From: Paraburkholderia dioscoreae
Lineage (GTDB): Bacteria > Pseudomonadota > Gammaproteobacteria > Burkholderiales > Burkholderiaceae
Reading direction: 5' to 3'
DNA length: 64,000 nucleotides
NCBI RefSeq assembly: GCF_902459535.1
Contig: NZ_LR699553.1
Span: 2,790,001 to 2,854,000, forward strand
Shown here: in pieces, positions 32,723 to 41,620 of the stretch
Position numbering within the stretch: position 1 is the first letter of the stretch
Layout: each line of letters opens with the position of its first letter
Position numbers and translations under genes: made by a program
The notes under the pieces: generated by a model
Database searches by the model: none
The model's input: the letters and a program-made list of their open reading frames with translations, nothing else
What the model was told of the DNA's origin: nothing

Positions 32723-33715
32723 ATGAGTGAAAAAGAGTTCGAGGGCGAGATGGAAATCAGCAAATCCGGCACGAAGTCGGATTTGCCGCTGCCCAAGCGG
32801 CCGGAAAATCATATTGTTGAAAGCGACTCTGAGACGATTTTCCGGAGCGTTCTGGCTCGGGAATGGCTGGTCAAAGATGCGCGCCAACCCGACTACGGCA
32901 TCGACCTGCAAATCGAGTGGGCCGGTGGAAACGTCATGTCGGCGATGACCGGACTGATCCAATTGAAAGGCACTCATTCAATCCCTTGGAACAACAAAGG
33001 TGAGTATTTTCGCTCCGATATTGCAACGAGCACGTCGAATTATTGGCTTCAACAAGACTTGCCCGTTTTTATTGTGCTCGTTGATATATCGGAAAAACGC
33101 GCCTTTTACTCCGTCGCCAAAACGCAGATCCGCGAGCAATATGCAAAACTTCGCAACAACAAATCCATCAGCTATAAATTCACGAAGGACCACGCCGAAT
33201 TTATCGAAGGGCATCAACCCTTCTATGCCGATTTTTTCCACGAGCGGCAGTTGAAAGAACACGAAGCGGCGATTCGTGAGCTTTCGCGATTCCAAACCGA
33301 TTTCTTCGATTTTCATTTGGCCAATTATCAACACGAAGGCTACATGCAAGTCGACAGCGAAGAAAAAATCCGTTGTTTGTTCGGCTTTCTGGCGGACGCC
33401 GAGAAAATGGCCTCGCCACTTCGCACCCGCTTGATGCTCTACACGGACAATCAAAACATTTATTCAATGTGGAAAAACGAGCGTCGTTACCCCGGGACGA
33501 TGACGCAGTGGGATATGACGCTGTGGCTCGACCAAATCGACGCGACGCTCACCCAGTTGATTCGGCGGGCGAAGGGCATCGTGCTCCAATGGGAAAAGGA
33601 CTACTGGGCGGTGATCGACACGACGCTCGTCGAACGCGTCGCCAACCTCAAATCGCATTCCGCCCAAGCGAACACGCGGGAAGCCCGTAAGCTCCCCAAC
33701 CCCTGGCGTCGCTGA
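32723..33715 (+). CDS. DUF4365 nuclease-like protein, copy 2
   Basis: 330 aa, closely related in sequence and length to the product of 21923-22909. WLVKDARQPDYGIDLQIEW and LIQLKGTHS give D61, E65 and Q80-x-K82 at the same places. It conserves DLPVFIVLVD and the helical tail with ELSRFQTDFFDFHL. The DNA is likewise richer in A/T than the flanks. Same strand as copy 1, with the cassette between. The pair may be a duplicated nuclease or the ends of one transferred unit. Confidence 0.8.
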   Translation: MSEKEFEGEMEISKSGTKSDLPLPKRPENHIVESDSETIFRSVLAREWLVKDARQPDYGIDLQIEWAGGNVMSAMTGLIQLKGTHSIPWNNKGEYFRSDIATSTSNYWLQQDLPVFIVLVDISEKRAFYSVAKTQIREQYAKLRNNKSISYKFTKDHAEFIEGHQPFYADFFHERQLKEHEAAIRELSRFQTDFFDFHLANYQHEGYMQVDSEEKIRCLFGFLADAEKMASPLRTRLMLYTDNQNIYSMWKNERRYPGTMTQWDMTLWLDQIDATLTQLIRRAKGIVLQWEKDYWAVIDTTLVERVANLKSHSAQANTREARKLPNPWRR

Positions 33716-33762
33716 GAGCAGCTCTCAAAGGCGGTGAGGCGCGGCGGCCGCCGAGCCGGCGC

Positions 33763-34233
33763 TCATTTTTTTCGGGTTTTCAGCTTGAAGTCGGGTTCGT
33801 AGATCTGCACAAGATCATGGATGAAGGCTTCGGCGTGCTCGATCACCGCTTGCGCCTCTTCAACCGAGCAAAACTCGCCCTGATGCGCGACGGCGTTGCG
33901 CGTGTCGTTGATTTCTTCGGCGCGTTTGCTTAGCGCTTTGATCGTCTCATGCTTTCTGGGCTCCGCCGCCGTCAAAGGCAAAAGGAGGTTGCGGAGCTTC
34001 CCGGACAACCCATTTGCCCAACGCAGCATCTTGTCGACAAAGGCGACCTCAAACGTGCTGCGCGCTGCGAATTCGGCCCGAATTGCGAAGTTGGCGGCCA
34101 GCTCGGTCGCGGTCGCAGCGCGAATCACCGCCGCCGACCACTCCTCGCGCGAGTGCAAGCCGTGGATTTTGTTCCACTGTGATTGCACCTTCTCCAAGTC
34201 AGTCCGTTCTTCGTATGGTTTCTTGTTTGCCAT
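33763..34233 (-). CDS. HEPN-domain protein
   Basis: 156 aa, all helical. The motif INDTRNAVAHQGEF carries the R-x4-H signature of HEPN ribonucleases (RNAVAH). HEPN proteins cut RNA in toxin-antitoxin and abortive-infection systems. No nucleotidyltransferase partner (MNT) sits beside it. It is convergent with DUF4365 copy 2, from which it is separated by 47 bases containing GC-rich short hairpins. Confidence 0.7.
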   Translation of the reverse strand: MANKKPYEERTDLEKVQSQWNKIHGLHSREEWSAAVIRAATATELAANFAIRAEFAARSTFEVAFVDKMLRWANGLSGKLRNLLLPLTAAEPRKHETIKALSKRAEEINDTRNAVAHQGEFCSVEEAQAVIEHAEAFIHDLVQIYEPDFKLKTRKK

Positions 34234-34478
34234 GGTGTTCTTGTTGGTGTGCGCGGGGCTGAGATGGAAAAACCGTCGCGAACAACGTAGATGTATCGGG
34301 CGGAAGGCGCGAGCAAAAGTGCATATCGCGCTACCGAGGATTCTCGCACTACCGGGCGTTCGACACGCGCGCTGCTCCGTTTCGAGTCGGCTCGCCGATT
34401 TAGGGCGCCACCATAGGCAGCGCCGCCACGCTCCGCGTAGAATCGACGCAGTTTCCCCAGACCAATGCCCCTCGGCTC

Positions 34479-34652
34479 ATGCGAACACCCAGAACCGCCT
34501 GCGCACCATGCGACGCGACCGACCCAACGAAAGGGGTCGAGCCCGACGCCTTGGCCTCTTTGGGTGCAGCCCAGCTTGCAGTGTCAGAGGCCGACCGTCG
34601 CCGCGCCCATGAGGTGGCAGGCAATCGGATGTCGAAGGATTTGCGGTCGTGA
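34479..34652 (+). CDS. 57-aa ORF coupled to the STAND gene
   Basis: ATG 34479 to TGA 34650-34652, overlapping the GTG of the next gene by four bases (GTGA). The peptide has a Cys pair (CAPCDA), an Asp/Thr-rich turn and an amphipathic helix (LASLGAAQLAVSEADRRRAHE). Start context is weak. If real it would be co-translated with the large nuclease-NTPase and could regulate it. Too short to be seen as a normal gene, so this is a candidate only. Confidence 0.4.
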   Translation: MRTPRTACAPCDATDPTKGVEPDALASLGAAQLAVSEADRRRAHEVAGNRMSKDLRS

Positions 34653-37600
34653 GCGCTCAGAGGCCGCCGCGTCCGCGTTCTCCTCTGGTGGGCGATCCCG
34701 CTCGGCAAGCGATCGCCTCCCTGCGTGGCTACGATTACCAGATCTGGCGCTCGGTTGAAGCCTGGATGCGGCTCGCCAAGGGGCAAACTTTGTATCTGGA
34801 ATGCGCCGAGGACTTCGACCTTGTCGACGACCGCGGCGCCGAGTCCACGCAGGTCAAAAACTCGGCGAAGGACATCTCGTTAGGCTCTTCGGATGTCCGC
34901 GAGGCCATCGAGAATTTCTGGCTTCTGCGCGAACGCAATCCGGACCGGTCGGCGCTCTCGATGAGGTTCTTGACGCGGGGCGGCATTCGCTTCGAAAAGT
35001 CAAAACCGTTTGGAAGAGAAAAAGGCATAGAGGTTTGGAGGCTCGCCGCCGCTGGCGATGACGCCGCGGCGCCGGCCGTGGGCCGCTTTTTCAAAGCGCC
35101 CTTCAAGACGCCTGCACTCAACGAATTTCTCGCGACGGCGAGCGCCGCCGAACTTCGCGACCAGTTGTTGGCTCACATTCATTGGATCACCGACGAGCCC
35201 GACACGGAAGCCGTTCGGCTGAGCGTCGAGCGGCTCGCGGTCCAGTTGGGGAGTGTTCGAAACATCACCGCCACGGCGTCCGTGGCGGCGGTTGATGGCC
35301 TCTTGGCTCGCTGTCGCGAAACGGCCGCGCAATCGAGTCCGCACCTGCGCAGTCTGACGATTGAAGATAAGCTTGTGGCCTTCGAGGCAAAGACGAGCCT
35401 GAGCGTCCCGATGACCCACGTCGCGCTGGCGCGGTTGGGCAATTCGCTGTATTCGACTGGCGGTGGAGCGGTCACGAGCGGCGCCATCACGTTCGATCCC
35501 GCGAACCTTGGAATCGGGCCGCCACCTCTGCCGGCGTCAACCCTGCCAAGGTTGCCTCTCGTCGAAGCCATCGCGCAGTCGCTGCGTGCTGGGCATACTG
35601 TATTGATCGTGGGATCCGAAGGCCGCGGCAAAACCACCCTCGCGAACCTCGTGTCCCGAGCCCTAGACGGCGCTGATTTTTGGTTGGATCTGTCATCGCT
35701 CGAACTCTCCTCCTTGTCGGCGACGCTGGAGCGGCTGTTGGTTCAGATTCGCGGCGTGGCCACGCGCCAAGTCATCGTTCTGGACGACGTCCCGGTCGCG
35801 AACGGCATGGAACAAGGCTTTTGGACGCGACTGAGCGCGGTCATCGGCGAATGTTCGGCCCGCAGCCACGTGCTGCTGCTCACGGCGCAAGGCGTCCATC
35901 CCGAGGCCGTTGATCCAAGGGTGCGCACGGCAGCAATCGCCTTGCATGACGTGCCCGATTTGTCCCGGGAGGAAATCGCTGAATTTGTGGCATCCCTCGG
36001 ATGCCCCGAACCGTTGCGCAGCAGTTGGGCAGCGACCATCTTGGCTCAAACCGGGGGTGGCCACCCCAAACTGGTTCACCTGCGCGGACTCGAACTTCGC
36101 GACGAAGGGTGGCCGGCACCCAGCGCGGCAACGTTGGCCACGCCACCACGAAGCGTTGAAGAGGCGAAGCGATACGCCCGGCAAGAGGCGGCAAGAACGT
36201 TGCCCGACCAAGACCGGGAATTGCTCTACGCTCTGAGCCTCGCCCTCGTCCCTCTTGATCGCGAGGCGGTGCTCGCCATCGGCTATGAGCTGGCAAATCT
36301 CGCAGCGCCCGGCGACGCCTTGGATCGGCTCGCTGGCCGTTGGATCGAACTTCAAGGCTCGGCCGGCTATCGCGTAACGGCACTTTTGACGGCGCAAGCG
36401 GTTTCCGCCTGGCCCAAAGCAAAGATCGAACAAGCTCACGCCTGCCTTTTCGACACGATTATCCGCAGACGCGCGATCAGCGTGGACCAGGCTCTCCCGA
36501 TGTTCATGCACGCTTTTCAGAGCGCCGACGATGGACGCTTCGCTCACTGCCTGACCGGGCTGGCCAGCGAGGACGGCAAATCGCGCGACATCGTCTACGA
36601 ACGAATCGCGCCCATCCTGTTCATTGCGCGGGGAAAAGCCGCATCGGCGCTATCGCGTTTCAGCGCGCGAAGCCTTGTCCTTTTGAAATTGCTGCAATTC
36701 CGGGTCGCCCAACAGCAGGATCTCAACCAACTGACTGAGATCGCCCATGAGTGGAGCGAAGAAATCGCCCGATTGCCGGACGGGCAAATGCGCGATGGGA
36801 GTCGGCTGCTGAAGGCGTTCTTGGTCGGGTCAGCGACCGAGGGCTTTTTCCCGGCGTCGATGCTGATTGAGGCGCTCGAAGAGCTGGTTCGCCTCGAACA
36901 CATGATTCCGGCATCGGCCCGAAGCCAAGGGCTGCCGGTCGACCTGTCCGTGGGTGGGCGAGAAGGCGCCGGCGACATGATCGCGGCCCTCTTTATGTTT
37001 ATGCAGGCGCGCTGCGACAGCATCGACTTCCAGGATGAACTTCTGAGCGCGTTGGAAAACGCTGATCCCGCGGCGCGAAGTCGCATGTTGAAAGCGTTCG
37101 ATATTCCGTTCGTCCGCCAGAACCATCTTTTCGTGGATCGGCCATGGCTCGCCGAGGCAAAACGGGAAACACCGCGTTGGGATTTCGCGGTGGCGACGTT
37201 GCGGAGAATGATCGAGCTCGCCACCGCATGGAACTGCGCCGCCCTTGGCGCCCCCGCCGCCCGTGTGCTCGCGCTCATTTACGATGAGCACCTTGACAAC
37301 CACGACGAAGCCATCGCATGCCTTCGCGACGCCACCGCTCGATTCGGCGAAGCGCCGCTGCTGATCGCACAAGAGGGGAACGCGCTCTTTCAGCGCAAGC
37401 GTTATAAAGACGCGCTGGAACTCTGGAAGAAGTCGCTATGGCGATCCGGCTCCCCGATCGACGATCGCGTTCGCGATCCTTATTCACTGCGCAAGGCGGG
37501 CATCGCGGCCGGCCTGATCGGCGATTACGAGAGCGCTTCCGATTGGTTTGAAGAGACGGGCGACCTGGCGCGCGAAAAGGAAATGCGCGCGACGGCCGGC

Positions 37601-38761
37601 GGCGCTTGGTTCGATGCGGCTTACTGCGCGTTCAAAAACGGCGCTTGGCCCAGGACCGTCGCGCTCGCGTATGCCGGGCTCGACGCCTTCCGGAACGACT
37701 TTGACCCAAGCGACGAGTTCGCGCTGTTCGCCACCAAGAAATTGGGCGGCCACATTCTGTTCTGGATGCTCGCGCAGCTTCGAACCAGCTTCGTCGAAGA
37801 CCCGGCGCAGCCCGTGCTCGGGCAGTGCAGCAATCCGGATCGAGACAAGGGCATCGCGGAGCTGCCCAGCAACTCGTTTGACCTGTCCGGCGCGATGTTG
37901 GCCGAAATCGCCTCCTTGCTTGGCGTTTCCAGCGCTGAAACGATCGCCCTGCGCGCTCACATCCAAGAGACTAAGATCCCGGCCGCGAGTTATCAATACT
38001 GGTCATTCAGGTGCAACGAAGCTGTCGAGAGCGGCCAGTTCGAAGAGCTCGCTGAGATGCTGATGGGTTTGCATCGCGCGCATTGGGCATCGCTCGCCCA
38101 GCGGCAAAGCGGCGCCAGCCCTCTTGCGGCCTACACCGCGCCCATTGAGGAACTTGACCGGACCGCCACGCTGAGCGCCGAGGCTGCCTTTGTCGCTGCT
38201 TTGTGGCTGCGTGATCTGGATGGAGGCTCGCCTCAATCGCTCGCCGCGCGCTGGGCCGAGAAGTTCTCCCAGAGCCCGGACGGGAAGCATTTGGAAGCGG
38301 AGGCGGAGCGTGCTCTTCTCGCTTTTTCGGTTGACTGGCAAAGCGCAAGAGCCGTTTTCTTTGACCGGAACGCGGAATTCCTGGCGAGGCTGGGCGCAGT
38401 ATGCCGACTGCTGGTGGGTTCGAGCCGGGACCCCGCTTTGACGGCGCGTTGCCAGAGCGTCGCATTGCTGTGGCTGCTGCAATCCGCGGGTCGATTGACG
38501 TTCGACGGGATGCTTGCGCCAATCGCACGGCACTTCGCAAAGATGTGGCGCCAGCATCTATCGACGCCCGCGCTCCTGATCTCGCCTCGCATCGCCCTGC
38601 CTCTTCTGCGAGACGTGACAGAAAGCAAACCGAACGCACCGGAACAGATCATGAAATTGTTCGACGCCGCGGAGATCGCCACGGGCGTGGCCGCCAATGG
38701 TGAGCTTCGCAATGAGCTGCGCAAGGCGATGAGGGCTCATGCAGCGCGGATTCCTTGGTAA
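34649..38761 (+). CDS. Avs-like STAND NTPase with Cap4/DUF4297 nuclease domain
   Basis: 1370 aa, GTG start with AAGGA 9 nt upstream. Residues about 20-210 fit the Cap4/DUF4297 dsDNA nuclease: RGYDYQIW, YLECAEDFDLVDD and STQVKNSAKD with the E...D...Q-x-K core. A STAND NTPase follows: Walker A GSEGRGKT (about 321-328) and Walker B VIVLDDV (about 374-380). From about 600 to 1370 there are helical repeats like TPRs, including RAYRYKDALELWKKSLW-type pairs. Avs proteins bind phage terminase or portal, oligomerise and cut DNA. The exact Avs class cannot be fixed by eye. Confidence 0.8.
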   Translation: MSAQRPPRPRSPLVGDPARQAIASLRGYDYQIWRSVEAWMRLAKGQTLYLECAEDFDLVDDRGAESTQVKNSAKDISLGSSDVREAIENFWLLRERNPDRSALSMRFLTRGGIRFEKSKPFGREKGIEVWRLAAAGDDAAAPAVGRFFKAPFKTPALNEFLATASAAELRDQLLAHIHWITDEPDTEAVRLSVERLAVQLGSVRNITATASVAAVDGLLARCRETAAQSSPHLRSLTIEDKLVAFEAKTSLSVPMTHVALARLGNSLYSTGGGAVTSGAITFDPANLGIGPPPLPASTLPRLPLVEAIAQSLRAGHTVLIVGSEGRGKTTLANLVSRALDGADFWLDLSSLELSSLSATLERLLVQIRGVATRQVIVLDDVPVANGMEQGFWTRLSAVIGECSARSHVLLLTAQGVHPEAVDPRVRTAAIALHDVPDLSREEIAEFVASLGCPEPLRSSWAATILAQTGGGHPKLVHLRGLELRDEGWPAPSAATLATPPRSVEEAKRYARQEAARTLPDQDRELLYALSLALVPLDREAVLAIGYELANLAAPGDALDRLAGRWIELQGSAGYRVTALLTAQAVSAWPKAKIEQAHACLFDTIIRRRAISVDQALPMFMHAFQSADDGRFAHCLTGLASEDGKSRDIVYERIAPILFIARGKAASALSRFSARSLVLLKLLQFRVAQQQDLNQLTEIAHEWSEEIARLPDGQMRDGSRLLKAFLVGSATEGFFPASMLIEALEELVRLEHMIPASARSQGLPVDLSVGGREGAGDMIAALFMFMQARCDSIDFQDELLSALENADPAARSRMLKAFDIPFVRQNHLFVDRPWLAEAKRETPRWDFAVATLRRMIELATAWNCAALGAPAARVLALIYDEHLDNHDEAIACLRDATARFGEAPLLIAQEGNALFQRKRYKDALELWKKSLWRSGSPIDDRVRDPYSLRKAGIAAGLIGDYESASDWFEETGDLAREKEMRATAGGAWFDAAYCAFKNGAWPRTVALAYAGLDAFRNDFDPSDEFALFATKKLGGHILFWMLAQLRTSFVEDPAQPVLGQCSNPDRDKGIAELPSNSFDLSGAMLAEIASLLGVSSAETIALRAHIQETKIPAASYQYWSFRCNEAVESGQFEELAEMLMGLHRAHWASLAQRQSGASPLAAYTAPIEELDRTATLSAEAAFVAALWLRDLDGGSPQSLAARWAEKFSQSPDGKHLEAEAERALLAFSVDWQSARAVFFDRNAEFLARLGAVCRLLVGSSRDPALTARCQSVALLWLLQSAGRLTFDGMLAPIARHFAKMWRQHLSTPALLISPRIALPLLRDVTESKPNAPEQIMKLFDAAEIATGVAANGELRNELRKAMRAHAARIPW

Positions 38762-38812
38762 CAGTGGCGGCGCAAGAGTGCGCGAGCGTCGTCGGCGCGT
38801 TCATCGGAATCT

Positions 38813-39331
38813 TCAAAGCGGTTCGTAGAGCGTGTCGTCGTTTGCGAGCCTTCGGCTTATCGCTTGCAACACACCTTGAACCAAGGATTCATATATTGGG
38901 CTTGAATAACCATCCGCCCACCGCTCCGAACGCAATAGCGTGTGCACATAGTGACGCAGCTCAAAAAATAACCACGAACCCACCGCGTCTTCAACACGCA
39001 CGTCGCGCTCGACGGTTGGGCCGCCGGGCGCGAAGTCTGTGCACACAAACCCGCACGCGTAAGAACCCTCCACGAACAGTCGGTATTCGAGCAACGCTGT
39101 GAATTCCTCGTGTCGTTCCACGGGCAGACGTTCGTGGCCCTGCACGCCAAAATGTCCCAACGCCGCTGTGTCGAGCGCGTCGATTAAAAGCACAAGCATC
39201 CGCGCCTGAAACTCGTTGACCGCAGCCCGTTTGCTCGCCGGCTTCCTGCGGATCTTCTGCGCTGAGAGAGATTTTGCGTTTGCGGGCGCCTCTTCAATCG
39301 ACTCGAACGATGCTTCGCGATCGTTTCTCAT
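38813..39331 (-). CDS. Hypothetical protein
   Basis: 172 aa. A basic, disordered start (ASKRAAVNEFQARML) is followed by a helical and beta-mixed domain with WLFFELRHYVHTLLRSERWADG and an end YESLVQGVLQAISRRL. No family recognised. It points leftward, like the BREX operon, and starts 231 bases before the GHKL gene's end. Confidence 0.5.
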   Translation of the reverse strand: MRNDREASFESIEEAPANAKSLSAQKIRRKPASKRAAVNEFQARMLVLLIDALDTAALGHFGVQGHERLPVERHEEFTALLEYRLFVEGSYACGFVCTDFAPGGPTVERDVRVEDAVGSWLFFELRHYVHTLLRSERWADGYSSPIYESLVQGVLQAISRRLANDDTLYEPL

Positions 39332-39562
39332 GTGGTGCCTTGTGTGTTTTCAAGCATCAAGTTCATGCCGCGTCGCGCGCAGCGCCTGCGGTCGTGGGGA
39401 CTACCGCCGATGGGTCCGTCATTTGATCGCAATCGTGGGCATCCTGTCGACCTATACCGCCGACGATCGCGCGTTTTCGGTTTCGGGGCCTGCGGTGGAT
39501 TAGGGACGCTTGCTCCCGAAAGTCGCCGGAGTATGCGTTCGCACGGTAGGAGCTATTTTTCC

Positions 39563-41533
39563 TTAGCCTACGACCGGCGCCGGCAATGCCAGCAGGGCTT
39601 GAGAGGCGGTCTGCATCACCCTCGCCGACAAATCTGCCCCCGAGACATCTTCGTAACGGGCGGGGATGCGCTCTTTGAGCCGAAACAGCCGCTGGTGCGC
39701 CGATCGGGTGAGCTGGCCGTAGGTGACGGCCTGCACACGACCGCGTAAAACGCCCTCCTCTTTGAGCTCCTTCTCGCGCGTCGTCTTCGCCGCGATCTCG
39801 TGCCCCACCACAAACGCCCTGAACATTGGCGTTCCATCGAGCGCGCCGCTGCCAAGGAAGTCCTGCACATAGCCGTCGGCCTGATTCATCTCCTCGCGGC
39901 CGATCGCGGATTTGCCCTTCTTGAGTTCGATGATCAGCACGTTCTGGATACGCGTGAGCGTCGGATCAGCCGGGTCGAATCCTTCGGTGCCGACGATCGA
40001 GCACGTCGCGTTAGCCAGAACCACGATGTCTGGTCGCTGTTTGTGGTTGATGAAGGCCTCGGTGGACAACCTCTTCCTGAAGATCTTCTCGGCGGCCGTT
40101 CGCAGGCTGACGTTGGATGAATATTCGCTGCTGTCAAACTCCGGCCCGAACAGCCAGCGAGCCTGGGTGACCAGGGGATGCAGCGTGTGAAGTTCATCGG
40201 CCCCCTCGTCTCCGCAGAGCTTCTCAACGGCTGCGAGAACCGCCAGACGATGATCGATCTCATCGAGCACCGACAAGGCGTCGCGGACGGTCCACTGACT
40301 CAGCAGCCGGTCGAGTCCATCGATGTCGGACTCGTCAAGCTTGGTGAGTTTTTCAAGAAGAGCTGCGCCACCGCGTGCCTTTTCCAAGTTGATCAGAGCC
40401 TGAACCGCAGCAGAGAGCACATCCGGGGAGACCGTGGGCGTCGCCTTCACCAGGTCCCGCGCGAAGCTTGCGACCTCGGCGCGACCGAGCTGCGATAGCT
40501 CTTTAAACTCCTCGCGATTTCGGATCAGGGCCTCCTCGGAGCTCTCCTCAACAAGAGTGGCGGACAACGAGGCAAAACTTTTCTGCGCGTATTGCCGAAC
40601 CGCCTCGAAGAGCGCGTCCACCTTGGGTCCATTCTTGAACCGAGACCAGTCAGGCTCGACCTCCGCCATCCAGCCGTCACTGGTTTTGACAACAATCGAA
40701 TAGCGCTTTGCGAATCGGGCACGACCGTCAATAACGGCCTCGGACCCGACGACCCATCCGGGTGTGCCGACCAGCCGACCATTGACCCAGAAGGCAATTC
40801 CTTGATAGATGGTCGATTGAGCAGTCCGAGTCGAGTCCACGACGTAGGCTTCCGCCGGCGGACACCCTTCGATTGAAAGGTCCATTCGCTCGATGAGCCC
40901 CGTTTGGTCTGCCAGTTCAACGGACTGTCCGTTGACCCGCACAACGAACTGTGGATCATGCAGGAAGCGAGCTGACAGAATTTCACGGATCCGGTCCGGG
41001 TCGGGCAGATGCCGTTCGACAATCACCGAGAGCTTTGTCCCGTGGCCCGATCGCAGGAAGGCGCCCTCCTTCTCGATCTTAAAGGGCGTCTCCTGACTCT
41101 GCGTGCCGATCTCAAAGCTCGCGCCCTTGTCTTCGCGCCAGGTTTCTACCGAATATTGGCCCGCGAAGCACAGCAAGCCATGGCGACCAATCCCATTGCG
41201 CCCATAGGCCCGACGACGCCATCCCTTCCGCTCCGGAGGGAACTCCACGTTTGAGCTTTGGTGCTTGGTCCGGTCATAACCGAGTTTCATCCACCGGGCC
41301 TTGAACTGTGCAGCCGTCATGCCGTGGCCATCGTCTTGCACCGTCAAGACGAGGTTATGCGTGGGCGGAATAATGAGATCGACTAGCGATGCTCCCGCAT
41401 CCCAAGCGTTAGCCACCAGCTCGGTGAGAGCAATCTCCGGGTCATGGGCGATGCGGCCCAGTGTGCGGACAAGATAGTTTTCTTCGAAGAGCGACCCCAT
41501 TGAGTCGTCCACTTTCCGTTTTGGCCTTGCCAT
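39563..41533 (-). CDS. BREX-associated GHKL ATPase with PD-(D/E)XK nuclease tail
   Basis: 656 aa. GHKL site: ELVANAWDAGAS (38-49), VQDDGHGM (65-72) and GRNGIGRHG (about 113-121). Near residue 501 RPDIVVLANA and near 530 NVLIIELKKGKSAIG supply the D...E-x-K core of a PD-(D/E)XK nuclease. It lies in the same direction 84 bases after brxL, so it is an accessory gene of the BREX operon. MORC-like GHKL-nucleases are repeatedly found in defence islands and may load on or cut DNA; no test is available here. Confidence 0.75.
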   Translation of the reverse strand: MARPKRKVDDSMGSLFEENYLVRTLGRIAHDPEIALTELVANAWDAGASLVDLIIPPTHNLVLTVQDDGHGMTAAQFKARWMKLGYDRTKHQSSNVEFPPERKGWRRRAYGRNGIGRHGLLCFAGQYSVETWREDKGASFEIGTQSQETPFKIEKEGAFLRSGHGTKLSVIVERHLPDPDRIREILSARFLHDPQFVVRVNGQSVELADQTGLIERMDLSIEGCPPAEAYVVDSTRTAQSTIYQGIAFWVNGRLVGTPGWVVGSEAVIDGRARFAKRYSIVVKTSDGWMAEVEPDWSRFKNGPKVDALFEAVRQYAQKSFASLSATLVEESSEEALIRNREEFKELSQLGRAEVASFARDLVKATPTVSPDVLSAAVQALINLEKARGGAALLEKLTKLDESDIDGLDRLLSQWTVRDALSVLDEIDHRLAVLAAVEKLCGDEGADELHTLHPLVTQARWLFGPEFDSSEYSSNVSLRTAAEKIFRKRLSTEAFINHKQRPDIVVLANATCSIVGTEGFDPADPTLTRIQNVLIIELKKGKSAIGREEMNQADGYVQDFLGSGALDGTPMFRAFVVGHEIAAKTTREKELKEEGVLRGRVQAVTYGQLTRSAHQRLFRLKERIPARYEDVSGADLSARVMQTASQALLALPAPVVG

Positions 41534-41620
41534 CACGCACCCCGTATTTGTATGTTGCTCTTGTGCCTGATTTGCAGGGTGGCCGCGCCATCGAGCACCG
41601 GCCGCCCTATTGCACAGGGC

